64,000 nucleotides of DNA, taken from contig NZ_BAABGM010000007.1 of assembly GCF_039541575.1 (NCBI RefSeq), forward strand, positions 171,063-235,062. Direction: 5' to 3'. Position 1 is the stretch's first letter. Each line of letters opens with the position of its first letter. The notes under the pieces are model-generated. The model made no database searches. It was not told where the DNA came from and saw only the letters and a list, made by a program, of their open reading frames with translations. The position numbers and the translations under genes are program-made. This DNA is from Fodinibacter luteus (lineage in GTDB: Bacteria > Actinomycetota > Actinomycetes > Actinomycetales > Dermatophilaceae). This document shows, in pieces, positions 1-8,535 of the stretch.

Positions 1-2
1 CC

Positions 3-2576
3 GGCCAGCACCCCCGCACGACGACGGAGGACAACATCACGATCATGGCGCGCCAGCTGCGCCGCCTCGGCCTCGGCCACGACGACCGCCGCGCCGTCCA
101 GACGATCGACCCGGACTACTACCGCTGGACCCAGTGGATCTTCCTGCAGATCCACGGTGCGTGGTACGACCCGCAGGCGGTCCGGCCCGACGGCGGGCTC
201 GGCCGCGCGCGCCCGATCGCCGACCTCGAGGAGGAGTTCCGCTCGGGCGCCCGGCCCCTGCCCGCCGACGACGGCCGAGGCTGGGACGACCTGTCCGACG
301 TCGAGCGCGCCGGCATCCTCGACTCCTACCGCCTCGCGTACACGAGCGAGGCACCTGTCAACTGGTGCCCGGGCCTGGGCACCGTGCTCTCCAACGAGGA
401 GGTCACGAACGAGGGGCGGTCCGAGCGCGGCAACTTCCCCGTCTTCAAGCGCAACCTGCGCCAGTGGATGATGCGGATCACCTCGTACGCCGACCGGCTC
501 GCCGACGACCTCGACCGGGTCGACTGGCCCGAGAAGGTCAAGCTGATGCAGCGCAACTGGATCGGGCGCAGCCACGGTGCGCGGGTCACCTTCCCCGTCG
601 AGGGGGAGGGGCAGGGGATCGATGTCTTCACGACCCGCCCGGACACGCTGTTCGGCGCGACCTTCATGGTGCTCGCCCCCGAGCACCCGCTCGTCGACGA
701 GCTCGTCCCCGGCGACGCGTGGCCGGAGGGCACGAAGGGGGCCTGGACCGGCGGCGCCGCGACCCCGGCGCAGGCCGTCGCCGAGTACCGGCGGGCCGCC
801 TCGCGCAAGAGCGACGTCGAGCGGCAGAGCGAGGGCAAGGACAAGACCGGCGTGTTCACCGGGGGCTGGGCGACGAACCCGGTCACCGGCACGCGCATCC
901 CGGTCTTCGTCGCCGACTACGTCCTCATGGGCTACGGCACCGGTGCGATCATGGCCGTGCCCGGCCAGGACGAGCGCGACTGGGACTTCGCCAGGGCCTT
1001 CGACCTGCCGATCGTCCGCACCGTGCAGCCGACGCCCGGCCACGACGAGGACACCGCGTTCACCGGCGAGGGGCCGGCGATCAACTCGAGCAACGACGAG
1101 CTGAGCCTCGACGGGCTCGGCGTCGCCGACGCGAAGGAACGGATCACGGCATACCTCGTCGACAAGGGGCTCGGCGAGGCGACGATCACGTACAAGCTGC
1201 GCGACTGGCTGTTCAGCCGCCAGCGCTACTGGGGCGAGCCGTTCCCGGTCGTCTTCGACGAGGACGGGGTCGCCCATGCCGTCCCCGACGCCATGCTGCC
1301 CGTCGAGCTGCCGGACGTCCCCGACTACAGCCCGCGCACCTACGACCCCGAGGACGCGAGCAGCGAGCCCGAGCCGCCGCTGTCGCGGGTCCAGGAGTGG
1401 GTCGACGTCGAGCTCGACCTCGGCGACGGTCGCGGCACCCGCCGGTTCCGCCGCGAGACGAACACGATGCCGAACTGGGCCGGGTCGTGCTGGTACTACC
1501 TGCGCTACCTCGACCCGGCCAACGACGCCGTGCTCGTCGACCCCGAGAACGAGGCCTACTGGATGGGCCCGCGCGAGGAGCCCGTGGCGGGCGCCGCCCC
1601 CGGCACCCGGGACCCCGGCGGGGTGGACCTCTACGTCGGCGGCGTCGAGCACGCCGTGCTCCACCTGCTCTACGCGCGCTTCTGGCACAAGGTGCTGCAC
1701 GACCTCGGCCACCTGAGCAGCGACGAGCCGTTCCGGACGTACTTCAGCCAGGGCTACATCCAGGCGCCGGCGTTCACCGACAGCCGGGGTCAGTACGTCG
1801 AGGCCCGTGAGGTCGAGGAGGGCGTGGGCGCCGACGGCCACCCGGTCTTCACCTGGCACGGGGAGCCGGTGACGCGCGAGTTCGGCAAGATCGGCAAGTC
1901 GCTGAAGAACATGGTCAGCCCCGACGAGATGTACGCGGCGTTCGGTGCCGACACCTTCCGGCTCTACGAGATGGGGCTCGGGCCGCTCGAGCAGAGCAAG
2001 CCCTGGGACACCCGCGCCGTGGTCGGTTCGCAGCGCTTCCTCCAGCGGTTGTGGCGCAACGTGGTCGACGAGGAGAGCGGTGAGGTCGTCGTCGTCGACG
2101 CGCCGCTCGACGACGTGACGACCCGGGTGCTCCACCGCACGATCGACGCGGTGCGCACCGACTACGCGGGGCTCGGGTTCAACACCGCCATCGCCCGGCT
2201 CACCGAGCTCAACAACGCCCTCACCAAGCTCGAGGGTGGTGTCCCGCGCGCGGCCGCCGAGCAGATCGTGCTCATGGTCGCGCCCCTCGCACCGCACATC
2301 GCCGAGGAGCTGTGGTCCCGGCTCGGGCACACCGAGTCGCTCGTCCACGAGGCGTTCCCGGTCGCCGACCCCGCCCTGCTCGTCGACGACACGGTGACGT
2401 GCGTCGTCCAGGTGCGCGGCAAGGTCCGCGACCGGCTCGAGGTGCCCTCGGACATCACCGAGGACGCCCTGCGCGAGCTCGCCCTCGCGAGCGAGAAGGT
2501 CCGCGCGGCGGTGCCGGACGGCATCCGCACGGTCATCGTCCGCGCGCCCAAGCTCGTCAACGTCGTCCCGGCCTGA
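3..2576 (+). CDS. leuS: Leucyl-tRNA synthetase, 5' end outside the window
   Basis: Charges tRNA-Leu with leucine in the cytoplasm. The reading frame is open from base 3 without a start, so the gene begins upstream; about 857 codons are present, and actinobacterial LeuRS proteins are usually about 950 residues, so roughly the first 100 residues with the HIGH motif are missing. Visible landmarks are the CP1 editing-domain motif TRPDTLFGATF (about residue 209 of the fragment), the tRNA synthetase core with SRQRYWGEPFP, and a KMSKS-loop variant KIGKSLKN at about residue 627. The C-terminal anticodon-binding and LeuRS-specific domains look complete. The ATG at 45 is an internal methionine, not the start. 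No frameshift is seen. Confidence 0.97.
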   Translation, partial: GQHPRTTTEDNITIMARQLRRLGLGHDDRRAVQTIDPDYYRWTQWIFLQIHGAWYDPQAVRPDGGLGRARPIADLEEEFRSGARPLPADDGRGWDDLSDVERAGILDSYRLAYTSEAPVNWCPGLGTVLSNEEVTNEGRSERGNFPVFKRNLRQWMMRITSYADRLADDLDRVDWPEKVKLMQRNWIGRSHGARVTFPVEGEGQGIDVFTTRPDTLFGATFMVLAPEHPLVDELVPGDAWPEGTKGAWTGGAATPAQAVAEYRRAASRKSDVERQSEGKDKTGVFTGGWATNPVTGTRIPVFVADYVLMGYGTGAIMAVPGQDERDWDFARAFDLPIVRTVQPTPGHDEDTAFTGEGPAINSSNDELSLDGLGVADAKERITAYLVDKGLGEATITYKLRDWLFSRQRYWGEPFPVVFDEDGVAHAVPDAMLPVELPDVPDYSPRTYDPEDASSEPEPPLSRVQEWVDVELDLGDGRGTRRFRRETNTMPNWAGSCWYYLRYLDPANDAVLVDPENEAYWMGPREEPVAGAAPGTRDPGGVDLYVGGVEHAVLHLLYARFWHKVLHDLGHLSSDEPFRTYFSQGYIQAPAFTDSRGQYVEAREVEEGVGADGHPVFTWHGEPVTREFGKIGKSLKNMVSPDEMYAAFGADTFRLYEMGLGPLEQSKPWDTRAVVGSQRFLQRLWRNVVDEESGEVVVVDAPLDDVTTRVLHRTIDAVRTDYAGLGFNTAIARLTELNNALTKLEGGVPRAAAEQIVLMVAPLAPHIAEELWSRLGHTESLVHEAFPVADPALLVDDTVTCVVQVRGKVRDRLEVPSDITEDALRELALASEKVRAAVPDGIRTVIVRAPKLVNVVPA

Positions 2577-2766
2577 CGGGGTACCTCGGGAGACTTGCTT
2601 GCCCGCGTGGAGGAATTCCTTTCGCGGTGCAAGGATCTCTGGAGGGGTGTTCGGGGTCGCCCGGTTTCCCGGCCGATCTGCGGCGCGGCGGCCCGGCGAC
2701 CGCACGTCTCGGGTCATGGACCGGGGATGCCGTGCCGCGGGTCGCGCTCCTACGCTTGCTCCCGTA

Positions 2767-2885
2767 GGTCATGAGTGCCAGTGACAAGCCCCGGCTCGCT
2801 GGCCAGCAACCCTCCTTCCGCGGTGGGGTGCTCCGGGTGACGACCTGGTCGGCGACCCCACTGGTCGTCGGCAAGCGCGGGATCC
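2767..2885 (+). promoter_or_regulatory. SAM-IV riboswitch
   Basis: This leader matches the conserved actinobacterial SAM-IV aptamer in order: GGTCATGAGTGCCAG at its 5' end, CAAGCCCCGGCT, CTGGCCAGCAACCCTCC, CGCGGTGGGGTGCTCCGGG, the closing GTGACGACC, and the 3' pseudoknot segment GGCAAGCGCGGG. The family binds S-adenosylmethionine and normally turns sulfur genes off when SAM is high. The next gene, 44 nt downstream, is a SufS-like PLP enzyme, which fits. A plausible -10 hexamer, TACGCT at 2752-2757, lies just upstream. The expression platform was not resolved. The remaining bases between leuS and the aptamer (2577-2751) show nothing else. Confidence 0.93.
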
Positions 2886-2928
2886 CGGGATCGCCCCCGA
2901 GGTCCTCCAGCCCCGGGAGACCCCTACC

Positions 2929-4398
2929 GTGTCGATCGCCAGCAGCACGCCCCCCTCGTTCCACCGCCGTCCCCGGCTGCGGGCCGTCCCCGACGACGCG
3001 CTCCCGGCCACCACCCGCCCGGCCGGGTCGTCCACGGATGCCGGTGCCACGGCATCCGCTGGTCGTCACCACGGCGCCGGGAGCCGCGACCTGCCGTCGG
3101 TCGTGCGCCCCGACCTCGTGCCGACCCTGTCCGGTGACTGGGTCGACTACGCCAACCTCGACCACGCCGCGTCGACCCCGGCCCTCGAGCGGGTCGCCCG
3201 CGCCGTCGGCACCGCGACGCGCACCTACTCCAGCGTGCACCGCGGCACCGGCTGGCTGTCGCGGGTGACGAGCGCCCACTACGAGGCGGCCCGCGACGAG
3301 GTGGCCCGCTTCGTCGGCGCGCGCGAGGACGACGTCGTCGTGTTCACCCGCGGCACGACCGACTCGGTCAACCTGCTCGCCCGGGCACTGCCGCGGGACA
3401 CCACCGTCATCGTCTTCGCGTCCGAGCACCACGCGACCCTCCTGCCGTGGCGCCACCGGGACACGGTGCGCCTCCCCGTCCCGGGCAGCACCCGCGACGC
3501 CGAGCTGCTCCTGGACGCCGCGCTGCGCGAGCTGCCGCCCGGCACCGCGCGCCGCCCGCACCACGCCCTCGTCGTGCTCACCGCCGCGAGCAACGTCACC
3601 GGGGAGCTGTGGCCGGTCGAGCGGCTGGCCGCGATCGCGCGCCGCCACGGAGCCCGCGTGCTGCTCGACGCGGCGCAGTCCGCGGCCCACCGCCCCATCG
3701 ACGTCGACGCGCTCGGGGTCGACTGGGTCGCCTTCTCCGGGCACAAGGTGCACGCCCCGTTCGGCACCGGCGTGCTCGCCGGGCGCCGGGACTGGCTCGA
3801 TGCCGCGCCGCCCTACCTCGCCGGCGGGGGAGCCACGGTCCAGGTCACCGAGCGCACGACGCGGTGGACGACCGGTGCGGCCCGGCACGAGGCCGGCAGC
3901 CCGAACGTGCTCGGCGCGGTCGCCCTCGCCGCCGCGTGCGCGACGATCCGCGAGCACCGTGCCGCCATCGAGCAGCACGAGTCCCGGCTCACGGGGCGCC
4001 TCCTCGACGGGCTGCGTGCGATCGACGGGGTGAGCACCTACTCGCTCTTCGGCGACGACACCGAGCGCGGCCCGGTGGTCACGTTCACCGTCGACGGACT
4101 CGACAGCCACCTCGTCGCCGCGTCGCTGTCGGCCGAGCACGGCATCGGGGTGCGCGCCGGCAAGTTCTGCGCGCACATCCTCGTCGACACCCTCCTCGGC
4201 GAGGGCTCGGACGAGCACGACACCGCGGTGCGGGTCAGCGCCGGCCTCGCGACGACCGACGAGCACGTCGACCGACTGCTCGCCGCCGTCGCGGTGCTCG
4301 CCGACGAGGGGCCGGGCACCGTGTACGAGCACACGCCCGAGCACGGCTGGGTCCCCGTCGACGACCCGCGGGAGGCGGGCGCACCGCTGCCCTGGTGA
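2929..4398 (+). CDS. Class V aminotransferase, cysteine desulfurase (SufS/CsdA)-like
   Basis: A PLP enzyme of 489 residues, likely cytoplasmic. The PLP lysine is Lys273 in SGHKVHAPFGTG, the cofactor histidine pair is in ASEHHATLLPW, and a cysteine (Cys414, RAGKFCAH) sits where SufS-type desulfurases carry the persulfide cysteine (usually RAGHHCA). Desulfuration of cysteine is therefore likely, although close relatives act on other amino acids. The first 60 or so residues are Pro/Ala/Gly-rich and disordered, making it longer than the usual 400-430. The start is GTG with a GGGAGA ribosome site nine bases upstream. The SAM-IV riboswitch in front ties the gene to methionine/cysteine metabolism. 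No Suf or Isc genes are adjacent. Confidence 0.88.
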   Translation: MSIASSTPPSFHRRPRLRAVPDDALPATTRPAGSSTDAGATASAGRHHGAGSRDLPSVVRPDLVPTLSGDWVDYANLDHAASTPALERVARAVGTATRTYSSVHRGTGWLSRVTSAHYEAARDEVARFVGAREDDVVVFTRGTTDSVNLLARALPRDTTVIVFASEHHATLLPWRHRDTVRLPVPGSTRDAELLLDAALRELPPGTARRPHHALVVLTAASNVTGELWPVERLAAIARRHGARVLLDAAQSAAHRPIDVDALGVDWVAFSGHKVHAPFGTGVLAGRRDWLDAAPPYLAGGGATVQVTERTTRWTTGAARHEAGSPNVLGAVALAAACATIREHRAAIEQHESRLTGRLLDGLRAIDGVSTYSLFGDDTERGPVVTFTVDGLDSHLVAASLSAEHGIGVRAGKFCAHILVDTLLGEGSDEHDTAVRVSAGLATTDEHVDRLLAAVAVLADEGPGTVYEHTPEHGWVPVDDPREAGAPLPW

Positions 4399-4521
4399 GC
4401 GCGCGGCGAGCGAACGGCATCCGGGAAAGTCCGCGCGGACGGGTGGTCCCGGGGCGCGCGAGGGTGCAGGCTGAGGTCCCGAGGACATGACCGCCGTCAC
4501 GTCCCCCACCGAGGAGGACCC

Positions 4522-5457
4522 ATGGCCGATCTCGACACCACCGCGCTGCTCGGCGCCCTCGAGCCGGTCGCCGAGGAGAATCTCGACCGGCACCTCAAGG
4601 CCGCGCAGGACTGGATGCCGCACGAGTACGTGCCGTGGTCGCTCGGCCGGGACTTCAAGGAGCTCGGCGGCGAGCCCTGGTCGGTCGAGCAGTCCCAGCT
4701 CAGCCCGATCGCCCGCACCGCCCTCGAGGTCAACCTGCTCACCGAGGACAACCTGCCGAGCTACCACCGCGAGATCGAGCGGGCCTTCGGCCGCGACAGC
4801 GCGTGGGGCGAGTGGGTCAACCGGTGGACGGCCGAGGAGGGCCGGCACGCGTTCTGCATCCGCGACTACCTCCTCGTGACCCGCGGGGTCGACCCCGACG
4901 AGCTCGAGCAGGCGCGGATGGACACGATGCAGACCGGCTACGACTCGGGCGACAAGCCGCTGCTCAACGTCTGCGCGTACGTGTCGTTCCAGGAGCTCGC
5001 GACCCGGGTCTCGCACCGCAACACCGGGCGGTACACCGACGAGCCGATCGCCGAGAAGATGCTGACCCGCGTCGCCAAGGACGAGAACCTCCACATGATC
5101 TTCTACCGCAACATCGTCCAGGCGGCGCTCGAGCTCACGCCGAGCCAGACGATGCGGGCGATCACCGACGAGGTCGTCGACTTCCAGATGCCGGGCGCGA
5201 TCATCCCCGGGTTCGGGCGCAAGGCCGTGCAGATGGCGATGGCCGGGATCTACGACCTGCGCATCCACCACGACGACATCGTCCAGCCGCTCCTGCGGCA
5301 GTGGGGGGTGTGGGAGCTCGAGGGGCTCGACGCCGAGGGGGAGGCCGCGCGCGACCGGCTCTCCGACGCCGTCGGGGCGCTCGACGCCGAGGCGACCCGG
5401 TTCGTCGAGAAGCGCGAGGAGCGGGCCGCGAAGCTCGCGGCTCGCCAGAACGCCTGA
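4522..5457 (+). CDS. Acyl-ACP desaturase (FA_desaturase_2 family)
   Basis: A soluble diiron desaturase of 311 residues that introduces a double bond into an acyl chain bound to acyl carrier protein, similar to mycobacterial DesA and plant stearoyl-ACP desaturases. Both diiron ligand motifs are present: EEGRH at residues 105-109 (EExxH) and DENLH at 187-191 (DExxH). No membrane segments are seen, as expected for the family. The ATG start follows a strong GAGGAGG ribosome site. It stands alone between the riboswitch-controlled gene and degV and is followed by a tandem repeat. A ferredoxin or reductase partner is not encoded nearby. Confidence 0.93.
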   Translation: MADLDTTALLGALEPVAEENLDRHLKAAQDWMPHEYVPWSLGRDFKELGGEPWSVEQSQLSPIARTALEVNLLTEDNLPSYHREIERAFGRDSAWGEWVNRWTAEEGRHAFCIRDYLLVTRGVDPDELEQARMDTMQTGYDSGDKPLLNVCAYVSFQELATRVSHRNTGRYTDEPIAEKMLTRVAKDENLHMIFYRNIVQAALELTPSQTMRAITDEVVDFQMPGAIIPGFGRKAVQMAMAGIYDLRIHHDDIVQPLLRQWGVWELEGLDAEGEAARDRLSDAVGALDAEATRFVEKREERAAKLAARQNA

Positions 5458-5470
5458 GGCCGCAGGCAAG

Positions 5471-5583
5471 CCGGCGGTGGCCGTGAGCCGGCGGTGGCCG
5501 TGAGCCGGCGGTGGCCGTGAGCCGCCGGACGGGCGTGAGCCGCGTGGCCGGCGTGAGCCGCGTGACGGGCGTGAGCCGGCGGA
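5471..5583 (+). repeat. GC-rich tandem repeat between desaturase and degV
   Basis: Three exact copies of a 17-bp unit, CCGGCGGTGGCCGTGAG, start at 5471, 5488 and 5505 (the last one base short of perfect). They are followed by about four diverged copies that keep the core GTGAGCCG, up to about 5583. The block occupies most of the gap before degV and ends about 30 bp before its -10 hexamer. No coding frame is evident. It may have arisen by replication slippage; a protein-binding role is possible but unsupported. Confidence 0.85.
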
Positions 5584-5626
5584 GCGCGCGAGCTCGGCGG
5601 GCCGGCCGGACCACTAGCCTGCTCGG

Positions 5627-6703
5627 GTGAGCACCGCCCTCGTCACCGACTCCACGGCGTACCTGCCGGCCGACCTCCTCGCCGGCCTCGACGTGCGGGT
5701 CGTCCCGCTGCACGTCGTCGTCGGTGGCCGCGAGCACGCCGAGGGCGTCGACATCGACGCCGCCGGGGTCGCCGCGGCGCTGCGCTCGTTCATCCCGGTG
5801 TCGACGTCGCGGCCCGCGCCCGCGGCGTTCCTGTCCGCCTACGAGGCGGCCGCGGCGGGAGGTGCGGATGCCGTCGTGTCGGTCCACATCTCGGCCGAGA
5901 TGTCGAGCACCATCGGGGGGGCCGAGCTCGCCGCGGCGCAGTCACCGCTGCCGGTCACCGTCGTCGACTCCCGGGCCCTCGGGATGGCGATGGGGTACGC
6001 CGTGCTCGCGGGCGCACGGCTGGCCGCCGGGGGCGCGACGGCCCGTGAGGTCGCGGAGGCCGTGCGTGCGACGTGCGCCGGAGCGACCGTCGTCTTCTAC
6101 GTCGACACCCTGGAGTACCTGCGTCGCGGTGGGCGGATCGGCAAGGCGGGGGCGCTCGTCGGCTCGGCCCTGTCGATCAAGCCGATCCTCGGCCTGCGCG
6201 ACGGGCACATCGTGCCGCTCGAGCGCGTGCGCACGTCGTCGCGGGCCATCGCGCGGCTCGAGGACCTCGCGGTCGAGGCCGTCGAGGCGGCGGGCCGGCG
6301 CGCGACGCGCGGCACCCGGTCGCGAGGGCACGGGTCGGGGGGCGACGGATCCGGGGGCGACGGATCCGGGGACGACGGATCCCGGGGCGACGGATCCCGG
6401 GGCGACGGGTCGCCGGGCGACGGGTCCCGGGGCGAGGGGTGGCTCGGGGTCGACGTCGCGGTGCAGCACCTGGATTCCTCGGACCGGGCCGAGCGCCTCG
6501 CCGAGCGGCTGCGGGCCCGGATCGGGGACCGCGGGGCGGTGCGGGTCGTCGAGCTCGGGGCGGTCGTCGGGGCGCACGTCGGGCCGGGGACGCTCGCCGT
6601 GGCCGTCGTCCCGCGGGTCGCCCCGCGAGTCGTCCCCCCGGACGTCGGGGGCTCGCCGACCGGGACCGCCGGTGACACGGGGGACGCGGGGACGGCGCGC
6701 TGA
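5627..6703 (+). CDS. DegV-family fatty-acid-binding protein with a Gly/Asp-rich insertion
   Basis: DegV/FakB-type proteins bind a fatty acid and present it to a kinase for phosphorylation before phospholipid synthesis. The family start (ALVTDSTAYLPADL), the SRP-type serine loop (VSTSRPAPAAF) and the FYVDTLEYLRRGGRIGKAGALVG motif are present. The protein is 358 residues against about 280 normally; the excess is a low-complexity Gly/Asp/Ser insertion at about residues 225-271. The GTG start lies seven bases after a TAGCCT hexamer (5615-5620) with no ribosome site, so the mRNA is probably leaderless. The next gene, three bases downstream, is plsY, which fits a role in acyl-phosphate supply. No fakA (DAK-type kinase) is in the window. 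Confidence 0.9.
   Translation: MSTALVTDSTAYLPADLLAGLDVRVVPLHVVVGGREHAEGVDIDAAGVAAALRSFIPVSTSRPAPAAFLSAYEAAAAGGADAVVSVHISAEMSSTIGGAELAAAQSPLPVTVVDSRALGMAMGYAVLAGARLAAGGATAREVAEAVRATCAGATVVFYVDTLEYLRRGGRIGKAGALVGSALSIKPILGLRDGHIVPLERVRTSSRAIARLEDLAVEAVEAAGRRATRGTRSRGHGSGGDGSGGDGSGDDGSRGDGSRGDGSPGDGSRGEGWLGVDVAVQHLDSSDRAERLAERLRARIGDRGAVRVVELGAVVGAHVGPGTLAVAVVPRVAPRVVPPDVGGSPTGTAGDTGDAGTAR
6338..6440 (+). repeat. 15-bp in-frame repeat inside degV
   Basis: About seven copies of a 15-bp unit close to GGCGACGGATCCGGG lie in frame inside degV and encode the pentapeptide GDGS(G/R). The copies near the 3' end are more diverged (GACGGGTCGCCGG). The reading frame stays open, so length changes of one unit would be tolerated. 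The unit differs from the 17-bp repeat upstream of the gene. Confidence 0.85.
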
Positions 6704-6706
6704 CCG

Positions 6707-7306
6707 ATGGAGCCGCTCGTCCTGCAGGTCGCGGTCGTCGCGGTCGTCTGCTTCCTCATCGGCTCGGTCAACCCGGCCTCCCTGCTCGCCCGAGCCTTCG
6801 GTCGTGACCTGCGCTCGTCCGGGTCGGGCAACCCGGGGGCGACGAACGCCGGCCGCGTGCTCGGGCGCAGGTGGGGGGTGGTCGTGCTCCTCCTCGACGT
6901 CGGGAAGGCGTGGCTGCCGACGCTCCTCGTGCTACGGACCATGGGCACCGTGCCGGCGGTCGTCGCAGGCACGGCCGTGGTGCTCGGCCACATGTTCAGC
7001 CCGTTCCTGCGCGGCCGGGGTGGGAAGGGCGTCGCCAGTGCGCTCGGAGCCGTGCTGGCCGTCGAGCCCGTGGTGGCGCTCGTGGCTCTCGTCGTCTTCG
7101 CGCTCGCGAAGACGGTGCTGCCCTTCGTCGGGGAGGCCTCGGTCGTGACGATGGTCGCCGTCGCCGTCGTGGGGGCCGCCGCGGCGCTCGGGCTCGTGTC
7201 GTTCGTGGAGCCGGTCGTCGGTGCGTGGCTCCTCGGGCTGTCGCTCCTCGTGCTGTCGCGGCACCGGCGCAACATCCGCGCCTGGTGGAAGCGCCGCACC
7301 GGCTGA
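6707..7306 (+). CDS. plsY: Glycerol-3-phosphate acyltransferase PlsY
   Basis: An integral membrane enzyme of 199 residues that transfers an acyl group from acyl-phosphate to glycerol-3-phosphate, the first step of phospholipid synthesis. The three cytoplasmic PlsY signatures are visible: GSGNPGATN (residues 39-47), the central GHMFSPFLRGRGGKGVA, and a third loop near the C terminus (VEPVVGAWLLG). Several hydrophobic segments span the protein. Three bases separate its ATG from the degV stop, so the two are very likely one operon in which DegV handles the fatty acid and PlsY consumes the acyl-phosphate; plsX is not here. Confidence 0.95.
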   Translation: MEPLVLQVAVVAVVCFLIGSVNPASLLARAFGRDLRSSGSGNPGATNAGRVLGRRWGVVVLLLDVGKAWLPTLLVLRTMGTVPAVVAGTAVVLGHMFSPFLRGRGGKGVASALGAVLAVEPVVALVALVVFALAKTVLPFVGEASVVTMVAVAVVGAAAALGLVSFVEPVVGAWLLGLSLLVLSRHRRNIRAWWKRRTG

Positions 7307-7443
7307 TCGCACCCCGGCATCCCCGTCGACACCAGACCCGGGGTGCACGGGCGGTTCGTCCACAGCGGGGACCCGGAGGCGGGGTCGTCCACAGGTCCGG
7401 GCGCCCGTTCGGCGAGCCGGGCTGCCGTCCATACCGTCGTGGG

Positions 7444-8535
7444 ATGCCGCGCCGTCACCATCTCGAAGACCTCTCGCCGAGGGCGCTCGCCCGCCTCCGG
7501 TCGAGCCCGCGAGCCTACGTGCCGACCGAGCTCGACCTCGCCGTGGAGCCCGCCGCGCGGCGGTCCGGCGCCCCCGACAACGAGCGACGCCCGCCCGGGC
7601 GGCCGCACGAGGGACGCCCGGGGCGGGCCGTCGAGCAGCGCCCCGGGCACCGGCGCGTCGACGACCGGGGTGAGGACGTGCCGCGCGGGAGCAGGCACGC
7701 CCGGGTCGACGGGCCCCGGGGGTGGGTCCGCCTGCCCGTCGCCCTCGTCGGGGCTCGATGGCAGCCGGGGCGGGCGGCCGTCCTCGGGGTCGTCGTCGTC
7801 GCGGTGCTCGCGGTCGCGGTCTTCGGGCTTCGGGTGGCGTGGGCGCGGTCGGCGGGGGAGGGCACCGTCATCGCGCCGGGCGGTGGGTCGCGGGCCGGTC
7901 CCACGGGCCTGGCCGCCGGCTCCGTCCCGGTCGGGGTGACGCCTTCGGCCGGCGGTGCGGTCGCGGGGGCCGTCGCGCCTGCACCGGGTGCCGGTCCGGA
8001 TGCGTCCGGGGCGGAGGGCGGACCTGGGAGGGGGACGGAGTCCGGCGGGGCGGGCGGTGCTGCGGGCGGCGCCGCGGGCCGTACCGCGGGCGTCGTCGTC
8101 GTGCACGTCGTCGGGCAGGTGCGCCGGCCTGGGGTGCTGGAGCTGCCGATCGGGTCGCGCGTCTCCGAGGCCGTCGAGGCGGCCGGCGGGCCCACGAAGG
8201 ATGCCGACCTGGCCCGGCTCAACCTCGCGCGCGTGCTCGTCGACGGCGAGCAGGTGCGGGTGCCCGCCCCCGGCGACCCGGTCGACACGGGTGCCGTGGC
8301 GGGTCCGGGTCCCGGCCCGGTCGCTCCGGGCGGCGGTGCCGGTGGGCTCGTCCCCCTCAACACCGCCGACCTCGCGGCCCTCGACACCCTGCCCGGGGTC
8401 GGCCCCGTGCTGGCCCAGCGCATCGTCGACTGGCGCACCGCCCACGGCCGCTTCACGAGCGTCGACGAGCTCGGCGAGGTGAGCGGCATCGGCGAGAAGC
8501 TGCTGGCCCAGCTGACCCCGCTCGTCAGGCTGTGA
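7444..8535 (+). CDS. comEA: ComEA-like DNA-uptake receptor
   Basis: A membrane-anchored DNA-binding protein of 363 residues. The order is a Pro/Arg-rich cytoplasmic region (1-108), one membrane helix at about 110-132, a Gly/Ala/Pro-rich linker, an SLBB domain at about 217-270 (HVVGQVRRPGVLELP), and a C-terminal double helix-hairpin-helix at about 304-360 (LNTADLAALDTLPGVGPVLA, then SGIGEKLLAQL). SLBB plus HhH is the ComEA pattern and binds double-stranded DNA outside the membrane. The ATG lies six bases after TACCGT (7432-7437), suggesting a leaderless message; an in-frame extension upstream overlaps plsY and is not credible. comEC overlaps its stop by four bases. Confidence 0.93.
   Translation: MPRRHHLEDLSPRALARLRSSPRAYVPTELDLAVEPAARRSGAPDNERRPPGRPHEGRPGRAVEQRPGHRRVDDRGEDVPRGSRHARVDGPRGWVRLPVALVGARWQPGRAAVLGVVVVAVLAVAVFGLRVAWARSAGEGTVIAPGGGSRAGPTGLAAGSVPVGVTPSAGGAVAGAVAPAPGAGPDASGAEGGPGRGTESGGAGGAAGGAAGRTAGVVVVHVVGQVRRPGVLELPIGSRVSEAVEAAGGPTKDADLARLNLARVLVDGEQVRVPAPGDPVDTGAVAGPGPGPVAPGGGAGGLVPLNTADLAALDTLPGVGPVLAQRIVDWRTAHGRFTSVDELGEVSGIGEKLLAQLTPLVRL

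Noticed and set aside
2557..5469. Minus-strand open frame of 970 codons
   Set aside because: It covers two clear plus-strand genes and the riboswitch; its composition is that of antisense high-GC sequence.
6338..6440. CRISPR-like array inside degV
   Set aside because: The units are contiguous 15-mers without spacers and are in frame within a gene.
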